A program made the translations under genes and the position numbers. DNA of 8,139 nucleotides from Archaeoglobaceae archaeon (lineage in GTDB: Archaea; Halobacteriota; Archaeoglobi; Archaeoglobales; JdFR-42): assembly GCA_015523685.1 (NCBI GenBank), contig WAJW01000192.1:1-8139 (forward strand), given 5' to 3'. The notes beneath the pieces are model-generated. The model was given only the letters and a program-made list of their open reading frames with translations, had not been told where the DNA came from and searched no databases. Position 1 is the stretch's first letter. Each line of letters starts with the position of its first letter. Shown one piece after another: positions 1 through 4,615 of the stretch.

Positions 1-678
1 CAGCTCATGGACGGGACATACCTTACAGATATGAGGACAGGAGCTGCAGGTGGAATAGCGGTGAGATATCTTGCCAGAAAAAACTCATCAATTGTGGGGA
101 TGATAGGAACAGGAAGTCAGGCAAAAACACAGCTTATGGCAATTTCGGAGGTAATCGCAATAGATGAAGTGAGGATCTACAGCAGAAAGGAATCAACTCA
201 GGACAGGTTCATTGAAGAGATGAAAGGGAAGATTGATGCGGATATTAAAAAGATGCCTGTTGAAAGGGTATGCGATTGTGACATCCTTGTAACCACAACT
301 CCTTCAAGAAAGCCCATTGTAAAAAATGAATGGGTCATCCCCGGAACTCACATAAATGCCATAGGTGCTGATGCAAAGGGAAAACAGGAGCTTGATCCGA
401 TGATACTGAGGAGGGCGAAGATCGTTGTGGATGACATAGAACAGGCATCTCGCTCGGGCGAGATAAATGTGCCCCTTGAAACGGGTGTGATATCAATCGA
501 TGACATTTACGGGGAAATCGGTGAGATCGTGGCAGGAGTAAAAGCTGGAAGAGAAAGCGATGAGGAAATAACAATTTTTGATTCGACAGGACTTGCAGTT
601 CAGGACGTTTCAACGGCCTTTGAGGTTTACAATAAAGCAAAAGATAATAAAGCTGGTCTGTATCTGCCTTACATATAG
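1..678 (+). CDS. ala: Alanine dehydrogenase, ornithine cyclodeaminase/mu-crystallin family (5' truncated by window edge)
   Basis: The reading frame is open from base 1 (Gln-Leu precedes the first Met at 7) to a TAG at 676-678, so 225 C-terminal residues are present. The family is usually about 320-330 residues, so roughly 100 N-terminal residues lie outside the window. The enzyme interconverts L-alanine and pyruvate plus ammonia using NAD(H) in the cytoplasm. Visible hallmarks, numbered from the Met at 7, are the RTGAAGG segment at 10-16, the Rossmann dinucleotide motif GTGSQA at 34-39, TTTPSRKP near 96-103, the HINAIGAD segment near 114-121, and the DSTGLAVQD stretch near the C-terminus. All match my memory of archaeal alanine dehydrogenase (A. 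fulgidus type). Other family members (ornithine cyclodeaminase, other imino-acid reductases) share the fold, so substrate assignment is slightly less certain than family. The Brix gene begins 2 nt after its stop. An amino acid permease and an ACT regulator further along fit amino acid use. Confidence 0.88.
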   Translation, partial: QLMDGTYLTDMRTGAAGGIAVRYLARKNSSIVGMIGTGSQAKTQLMAISEVIAIDEVRIYSRKESTQDRFIEEMKGKIDADIKKMPVERVCDCDILVTTTPSRKPIVKNEWVIPGTHINAIGADAKGKQELDPMILRRAKIVVDDIEQASRSGEINVPLETGVISIDDIYGEIGEIVAGVKAGRESDEEITIFDSTGLAVQDVSTAFEVYNKAKDNKAGLYLPYI

Positions 679-680
679 AC

Positions 681-1178
681 ATGCTTCTGACAACATCCAG
701 AAACCCATCGAGAAAAACGAGGAGGTTTGCAAGAACACTCTCGGGCATATTTGGATGGAGGTATTTAACAAGGGGAAAACTGTCCATCGAGGAATTACTG
801 TGGATGTCAGAAAGACGTGGGAACAGAATGGGTATTGTGAGTGAAATCAAAGGGAATCCAGCATTCATTCACTTCTTTAAGAGTGATGGAAAATTCATCT
901 CAGGGCTCAGAATCTCTCCGGGTGTAATAGAAAAGATCTCGAGACACACAAGTGGATATGTTCTGTTCACGGATAAAATCAGAGGCTTTCCCATGGAACT
1001 GTTTGAAAATGCTGTTGTGGAGGGACACGTACCCGGTAAATTTATAAAAAAGATATCTCCACAGTACAGGGTTGAGGTTCTGGATGGGGGTGGAAAACTC
1101 ATTTTCTATGACGGAGATAGCATCTCTTTATCCTTCAGGGTTTTAGAGGTAATAAAGAGGGGAAGGGATCTTGTATGA
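681..1178 (+). CDS. Archaeal Brix-domain (Imp4/Rpf2-like) ribosome biogenesis protein
   Basis: This 165-residue protein has the N-terminus MLLTTSRNPSRKTRRFART, the typical start of archaeal Brix proteins: a Ser/Arg-rich strand and helix, followed by RGK (31-33) and a 'S-I-E-E-L-L' helix. The Brix domain spans essentially the whole chain and ends in a beta-rich region (about 90-158). Brix proteins bind rRNA during ribosomal subunit assembly; archaeal single-domain members are thought to act in large-subunit maturation, by analogy to eukaryotic Imp4/Rpf2/Brx1. The ATG at 681 is chosen because the conserved N-terminus starts exactly there. It lies 2 nt after the upstream stop and lacks a convincing Shine-Dalgarno, so coupled re-initiation is likely. 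Its end overlaps pcc1 by 4 nt (ATGA). Linkage to Pcc1 and prefoldin is a known archaeal gene-order theme. Family confidence is high; the exact rRNA target is unknown. Confidence 0.85.
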   Translation: MLLTTSRNPSRKTRRFARTLSGIFGWRYLTRGKLSIEELLWMSERRGNRMGIVSEIKGNPAFIHFFKSDGKFISGLRISPGVIEKISRHTSGYVLFTDKIRGFPMELFENAVVEGHVPGKFIKKISPQYRVEVLDGGGKLIFYDGDSISLSFRVLEVIKRGRDLV

Positions 1179-1405
1179 TAGAGGCGGAGATAGTGATTCC
1201 ATCTGATGTGGCGGAGATACTCTACCGCTCTCTGAAACCTGAGGAGGGTTCGCAGAGTGAGAGGTCGGAAGTAAAAGTTTATCTACAAGAAGATACAGTC
1301 AGGATAGAAGTCAGGGCTGTCGATGTTGTTTCCGCAAGGGCAGCTCTTAATACATGGTTGAGACTTGTGGATGTTGTCCTTGAAACAGGAGAGGTGTTGA
1401 AATGA
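1175..1405 (+). CDS. pcc1: KEOPS complex subunit Pcc1
   Basis: A 76-residue protein of the usual archaeal Pcc1 length. It shows the alternating beta-strand/helix pattern of the Pcc1/Cgi121-type fold: a first strand at 3-8, a helix with 'L-K-P-E' (20-23), two strands (31-48), and the signature C-terminal helix with A-x-D (48-50), S-A-R-A-A-L-N (53-59) and a hydrophobic tail. Pcc1 is the dimerising subunit of KEOPS. It contacts Kae1 and supports tRNA binding during synthesis of N6-threonylcarbamoyladenosine at position 37 of ANN-decoding tRNAs, in the cytoplasm. The start overlaps the Brix stop as ATGA (1175-1178) and the end overlaps the prefoldin start the same way (1402-1405), giving tight translational coupling. 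The other KEOPS subunits are not in this window. Confidence 0.88.
   Translation: MIEAEIVIPSDVAEILYRSLKPEEGSQSERSEVKVYLQEDTVRIEVRAVDVVSARAALNTWLRLVDVVLETGEVLK
1391..1396 (+). promoter_or_regulatory. Strong Shine-Dalgarno for prefoldin beta
   Basis: GAGGTG lies inside the end of pcc1 with 5 nt between it and the ATG at 1402. It is a good match to the archaeal 16S anti-SD complement (GGAGGTGATC) and fixes the prefoldin start at the ATGA overlap. Confidence 0.65.
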
Positions 1406-1755
1406 GTCAGGATTTGCCCCCTCAGGTTCAGAATCAGCTGGTACAGCTTCAACAGCTTCAGCAACAGGCCCAGATGATTTCAGCACAGAGAGCCCAGCTC
1501 AGCATGGAGCTGAAGGAAATCGAGCTCGCTCTGAAGGAGCTTGAAAAAGTCGGTGAAAAAGCCACTGTTTACAAGAGTGCCGGTGGAATTCTCGTAAAGG
1601 CGAAAAAGCAGGATGTGGTGAATGAACTGTCTGAAAAGAAGGAAACCCTCGAGGTGAGAATTAAAACCCTTGAGAGACAGGAAGAGAGGATAAAGAAGAG
1701 ATTCGATGAACTTCAGGACAGGATAAGAGGGTTCTTCCAGCCCACTGCCCAATGA
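1402..1755 (+). CDS. pfdB: Prefoldin subunit beta
   Basis: A 117-residue protein, the usual length for archaeal prefoldin beta. The N-terminal coiled coil (about 8-50) is Gln/Leu-rich with heptads (VQLQQLQQQAQ). A central beta-hairpin region (about 53-70) contains V-Y-K-S-A-G-G-I-L-V, the classic beta-subunit segment for hexamer assembly. A second charged coiled coil runs from about 71 to 110, and a short tail ends in FFQPTAQ. With the alpha subunit (not in this window) it forms the jellyfish-shaped alpha2-beta4 chaperone that captures unfolded proteins in the cytosol and passes them to the thermosome. The start at 1402 overlaps the Pcc1 stop by 4 nt. The gap to sfsA is 4 nt. Confidence 0.95.
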   Translation: MSQDLPPQVQNQLVQLQQLQQQAQMISAQRAQLSMELKEIELALKELEKVGEKATVYKSAGGILVKAKKQDVVNELSEKKETLEVRIKTLERQEERIKKRFDELQDRIRGFFQPTAQ

Positions 1756-1759
1756 TCTC

Positions 1760-2443
1760 ATGGATCTCGGTTTTCTGAAAAAAGGGAAATTCCTGAAAAG
1801 GCTGAACAGATTTCTCGGAGCAGTAGAGGTGGATGGGAAAGAAAGCCTGTGCTTTATACCCAATCCCGGCAGACTCCAGGAACTGCTGAAGAATGGATCT
1901 GAGGTTTATCTGAAGGAGGTCGGGGGACAGAAGAGAAAAACGACCTTTGATCTTGTCGCGGTGATGAGCGGGGACGTTTTTGTGAGCGTTGACTCCAGAT
2001 TACCCTCAAAACTGTTTGCTGAGGCGATAGATAAAGGTGTCCTTGAAGAATTCCGGGGATGCTCTTTTACACGGTTTGAACCCGGTTTCGAGGATGTTAG
2101 ATTCGATGTCGAGCTTTCCTGCCAATCGAGATGCCTTGTTGAAACAAAATCCTGCACTCTTGTTGTGGATGGAGTTGCCCTCTTTCCTGATGCTCCAACA
2201 GTTAGAGGCAAAAGGCATATGGAAATGCTCGCAGAAGCGAAGAAAAGGGGTCTGAGAAGTGCTGTGGTGATTGTCATTCAGAGGGATGATGCCCGTGTTT
2301 TCAGGCCCAATGAAGAAACAGATCCTGATTTTTCCATGGCTTTGAAAAGGGCGGTTAGAGAGGGGGTGGAGGTGTATGCATATCTGACCGAATTTGAAAA
2401 CAACACTCTCTTTTTAACACATCCCGTGGAGGTTGATGTGTGA
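1760..2443 (+). CDS. sfsA: SfsA family protein (nuclease-like, 'sugar fermentation stimulation')
   Basis: A 227-residue protein close to the usual SfsA length (about 230). The N-terminal part (about 8-55) carries the family's R-x-x-R-F-L-x-x-V-E-V pattern and the 'I-P-N-P-G-R-L-x-E-L-L' segment at 33-43, corresponding to the usual C-P-N-T-G-S-M-x-x-L. The C-terminal part has R-F-D at 114-116, V-E-T-K-S-C-T-L at 127-134 and F-P-D-A-P-T-x-R-G-K-R-H at 142-153. D116, E128 and K130 form a PD-(D/E)XK-like constellation, so a nucleic-acid cleaving or binding role is plausible. The E. coli name comes from a maltose-metabolism phenotype and should not be taken as a function here. ATG 1760 is the only sensible start: an ATG at 1752 is out of frame and closes quickly. 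The gene lies 4 nt after prefoldin beta and overlaps the CcmF-like gene by 4 nt. Confidence 0.9.
   Translation: MDLGFLKKGKFLKRLNRFLGAVEVDGKESLCFIPNPGRLQELLKNGSEVYLKEVGGQKRKTTFDLVAVMSGDVFVSVDSRLPSKLFAEAIDKGVLEEFRGCSFTRFEPGFEDVRFDVELSCQSRCLVETKSCTLVVDGVALFPDAPTVRGKRHMEMLAEAKKRGLRSAVVIVIQRDDARVFRPNEETDPDFSMALKRAVREGVEVYAYLTEFENNTLFLTHPVEVDV
2428..2437 (+). promoter_or_regulatory. Near-consensus Shine-Dalgarno selecting the GTG start of the CcmF-like gene
   Basis: GGAGGTTGAT sits inside the end of sfsA and differs from the archaeal anti-SD complement GGAGGTGATC by one inserted base. Its GGAGG core is 7 nt upstream of the GTG at 2440. This supports the GTG, which overlaps the sfsA stop (GTGA), over the out-of-frame ATG at 2436. 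Confidence 0.65.
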
Positions 2444-3378
2444 ACATTCAGGGATATCTTCAGATAAGAGATTCATTCATCAATGGAGGGCTTATAATAT
2501 CCGGCTTTATTGTAACTCTTTCACTATTGCTTCTCCTTTTAACTTTTCTTTCTCATAGAAGAAGGACTCTCAGGTTGCATGCTGAGATGATAGAGAAATT
2601 GCTGATTGCAACCATAATGGCAGGATTTTTACTCATCATATATTTTCATGTTGGCATTTCCAGAAACGTATTCATATCTCATCCCGGAATGGAGACGGTG
2701 AGATTTTATGTGCCTCCCTGGATAGAAACGGAAAAGCTGTACTTCTGGGCACTCATAATTTCCGTTATAAGGTTGCTCTCATCTCCTGTTGATGATCTGC
2801 ATATTGCAGGATCAAGGCTTATACTTGCATCATTTGGCATTCTGGCTGTGGTTTCAGGTTCTTTCTCCAATCCACTTCCATTTTTTCACAGAGAGGTTAT
2901 GATATGGGGTCTTGTCAGGGGAAGCACTGATGAACTCCAGTATCTTGCCTATATGGTTTCCCGGGCCAGATATTTTTACAATTCGGTGTATATGTGGATT
3001 CATCCTCCCGCTCTTTTCGTATCCTATGCATTTCTCACCATGTCTCTTCCGGGTTTTATAGGTATGATGTTCAGGAAAAAAACGGATGATCTCAGCCTGA
3101 TTTACAGGTATCTTCGACCGGGCTACCTCTTTCTGACGGCGGGGCTTATACTGGGTTATCCATGGGCAGTTGAGGCATGGAGAGGCTCCTGGTGGTGGGA
3201 TCCGAAGATCACAGGCTCTCTGGTGATGTGGGCTTTCTACACGGCAATACTGCACACCATGATATACAGGAGAAGATTGTACAGATTCACGGGTATTACA
3301 GGAATGGTTTCATTTATATTCCTTGTTTACACCTATTTATTGACCTACATCAGCACGGGGGTACATGCGTATGGCTGA
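2440..3378 (+). CDS. ccmF: CcmF-like cytochrome c assembly protein, N-terminal/WWD portion
   Basis: A 312-residue membrane protein with about eight hydrophobic segments (roughly 17-37, 53-70, 98-112, 125-142, 184-208, 226-244, 258-275, 287-306). It carries the heme-handling signature of the CcmC/CcmF/CcsA superfamily: the Trp-rich 'WWD' segment (E-A-W-R-G-S-W-W-W-D-P, 245-255). Other features point to CcmF rather than CcmC or CcsA. These are S-N-P-L-P-F-F (143-149, like the CcmF SNPF region), I-H-P-P-A-L-F (187-193, P-His1 = H188), A-I-L-H (269-272, likely TM-His1 = H272) and S-T-G-V-H-A-Y-G at the very C-terminus (305-312, like CcmF SVHAFA, P-His2 = H309). CcmF, the System I synthase component, accepts heme from CcmE and attaches it to CxxCH motifs outside the membrane. 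Bacterial CcmF is about 600-650 residues, so this is roughly the first half. The usual Glu after WDP (WDPVEN) is absent: WDPKITGS. It starts at GTG and overlaps the next gene by 14 nt. Confidence 0.8.
   Translation: MNIQGYLQIRDSFINGGLIISGFIVTLSLLLLLLTFLSHRRRTLRLHAEMIEKLLIATIMAGFLLIIYFHVGISRNVFISHPGMETVRFYVPPWIETEKLYFWALIISVIRLLSSPVDDLHIAGSRLILASFGILAVVSGSFSNPLPFFHREVMIWGLVRGSTDELQYLAYMVSRARYFYNSVYMWIHPPALFVSYAFLTMSLPGFIGMMFRKKTDDLSLIYRYLRPGYLFLTAGLILGYPWAVEAWRGSWWWDPKITGSLVMWAFYTAILHTMIYRRRLYRFTGITGMVSFIFLVYTYLLTYISTGVHAYG
3357..3361 (+). promoter_or_regulatory. Possible ribosome binding site (GGGGG) bearing on the start of the next gene
   Basis: A G5 run ends 3 nt before the ATG at 3365 and 9 nt before a second in-frame ATG at 3371. 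The spacing suits 3371 better, so the true start may be two codons downstream (Met-Ala-Asp). This is a weak, non-canonical site. Confidence 0.3.
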
Positions 3379-3937
3379 CAGAACCGGTTACTGGCTCGTG
3401 ATCCTGTTCATCGTATCGCTTATTCTGTTTTCTGCCACGGGCATCTATGGCATTTATGAATACAACATGAAGAGCAAATCGAACGAAAACTGGAAATCGA
3501 CTCCTGAATACAGGCACTTCATGGAGAAAATGAACCTTCTCTCCCTTCCTGCAGTGGTTCTCATGATGGGCTCCCTTGCAATTTGCATCCCCCGCAGATT
3601 GATCAGTACCGGGTATATCTCCCTTATTGTCGGGATTATCCTACTAATCTTTATCATCTATCTGGTGATCTATCCCCTGAAGATCGCCCTTGGAATCTTT
3701 TTTCTTTCTCTGCTTCTCATTCAGATTGTTGTGCTCATCCTCACAATCATGGACAGGAATCTTATTTACAGAAAAGGAATGAGAATGTCCAGAATTGGCT
3801 CGGCATTGCTTCATCTTTCCCTGACTCTGTTTCTGGTTGATATAACAATTGTTGGTTCTGGACTGCATTTAGCCGTATTCTGGATTGCCGGAGCAGGATT
3901 CATGGTGGGAAGCATAATGTCTTTTTACGGGGGTTAG
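3365..3937 (+). CDS. Small polytopic membrane protein, probable C-terminal part of a split CcmF
   Basis: A 190-residue, very hydrophobic protein with about six membrane segments (roughly 10-30, 61-77, 82-102, 107-128, 143-164, 168-188). A polar loop of about 30 residues lies between the first two. By itself it has no strong family signature. Context suggests a function: it overlaps the CcmF-like gene by 14 nt (8 nt if the ATG at 3371 is used), and that gene ends just after P-His2. The segment R-I-G-S-A-L-L-H-L-S-L-T-L-F (143-156) resembles the CcmF helix that carries the second heme b ligand (typically 'hLGhhlh'), making H150 a candidate TM-His2. H168 at the next helix border is an alternative. 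The inferred role is to complete the heme-binding core of CcmF by assembling with the upstream product. The large extracytoplasmic domain of bacterial CcmF is not seen. A membrane protein unrelated to CcmF remains possible. Confidence 0.55.
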   Translation: MRMADRTGYWLVILFIVSLILFSATGIYGIYEYNMKSKSNENWKSTPEYRHFMEKMNLLSLPAVVLMMGSLAICIPRRLISTGYISLIVGIILLIFIIYLVIYPLKIALGIFFLSLLLIQIVVLILTIMDRNLIYRKGMRMSRIGSALLHLSLTLFLVDITIVGSGLHLAVFWIAGAGFMVGSIMSFYGG

Positions 3938-3940
3938 AGG

Positions 3941-4615
3941 GTGTTTAAACCGAGGGCGATTGCAATAGACATCGATGGGACAATAACCGATGAAACGAGG
4001 GCGGTGAATTGCAGAGCGGTTAATGTGCTGAGGAAGGTTAGGGTTCCCATCATTCTCGTTACGGGAAATATAATGTGCTATGCAAGAACCGCATCAAAGT
4101 TGCTGGGATTTTCTGATACAGTTATCGCTGAAAATGGAGGTGTTGTGAGGTTCGGATACGATGAGGAGGATGTGGTAATCGGTGATAAGGAAAGGTGCAT
4201 TCGGGCCATGAGGGTACTTTCTGAGCATTTCCCCATAGAACCTCTTGATCTGGATATGAGGCTATCAGAAGTTGCGGTAAGAAGAACATTTTCTGTCGGA
4301 GAGGCAGAAAAGATACTCAGTGCTGAGAATAGTGGAGTCAGAATCGTCGATTCAGGTTTTGCCTATCACATAACAGACGTAAGGGTGAGCAAAGGAAAGG
4401 CCCTTAACCTGGTCGCAGAAAAACTCGATATACCGATTGATGATTTCATGGCCATAGGAGATTCCGAAAACGATGTTGAGATGCTTGAATCAGTGGGATT
4501 TGGAATTGCTGTCGCTAATGCCCATCCATCCCTCAAGAGAATTGCAGATTATGTTACAGAATCACCGGATGGAGAGGGGGTGATTGAAGCCCTGAGAAAG
4601 GCGGGAGTGCTCTGA
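3941..4615 (+). CDS. Archaeal-type phosphoglycolate phosphatase, HAD superfamily (Cof-like subclass IIB)
   Basis: A 224-residue protein, the length of archaeal phosphoglycolate phosphatases. HAD motif I is D10-I-D12-G-T (nucleophile D10, acid/base D12). Motif II is V-T41-G-N. The motif III lysine is in V-S-K-G-K (K151/K153). Motif IV is G-D-S-E-N-D at 173-178 and binds Mg2+. A C2-type cap lies between about 80 and 150. The family hydrolyses 2-phosphoglycolate to glycolate and phosphate in the cytosol; the assignment is by family resemblance, and related HAD phosphatases often accept several substrates. The start is GTG at 3941, 3 nt after the preceding stop, with G-rich sequence (GGGGG, then AGAGG) directly upstream. 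The conserved N-terminal strand leaves little room for another start. The stop overlaps the permease ATG by one base (TGATG). Confidence 0.88.
   Translation: MFKPRAIAIDIDGTITDETRAVNCRAVNVLRKVRVPIILVTGNIMCYARTASKLLGFSDTVIAENGGVVRFGYDEEDVVIGDKERCIRAMRVLSEHFPIEPLDLDMRLSEVAVRRTFSVGEAEKILSAENSGVRIVDSGFAYHITDVRVSKGKALNLVAEKLDIPIDDFMAIGDSENDVEMLESVGFGIAVANAHPSLKRIADYVTESPDGEGVIEALRKAGVL
4603..4609 (+). promoter_or_regulatory. Shine-Dalgarno for the amino acid permease
   Basis: GGGAGTG within the end of the phosphatase gene lies 5 nt upstream of the ATG at 4615. This supports the TGATG-coupled start. Confidence 0.5.

Noticed and set aside
643..650. GATAATAA as an internal TATA box for the Brix gene
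   Set aside because: It lies within coding sequence, has no BRE, and its centre is about 34 nt from the ATG; not distinguishable from ordinary Lys/Asn/Asp codons.
578..844. + strand 88-codon frame across the alanine dehydrogenase/Brix junction
   Set aside because: Out-of-frame reading of two recognised genes with no coherent domain.
335..868. Long - strand open frame of 177 codons opposite alanine dehydrogenase and the Brix gene
   Set aside because: Low-complexity Leu/Ser/Pro-rich translation, no family resemblance, and fully antisense to two confident genes.
1480..1863. - strand 127-codon frame opposite prefoldin beta
   Set aside because: Antisense to a very confident coiled-coil gene; the long frame arises from its repetitive Leu/Glu/Lys codons.
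2440..3378. Calling the 312-residue membrane protein CcsA (System II) or CcmC
   Set aside because: All share the WWD motif, but the SNP segment, IHPP and the terminal G-V-H-A-Y fit CcmF better.
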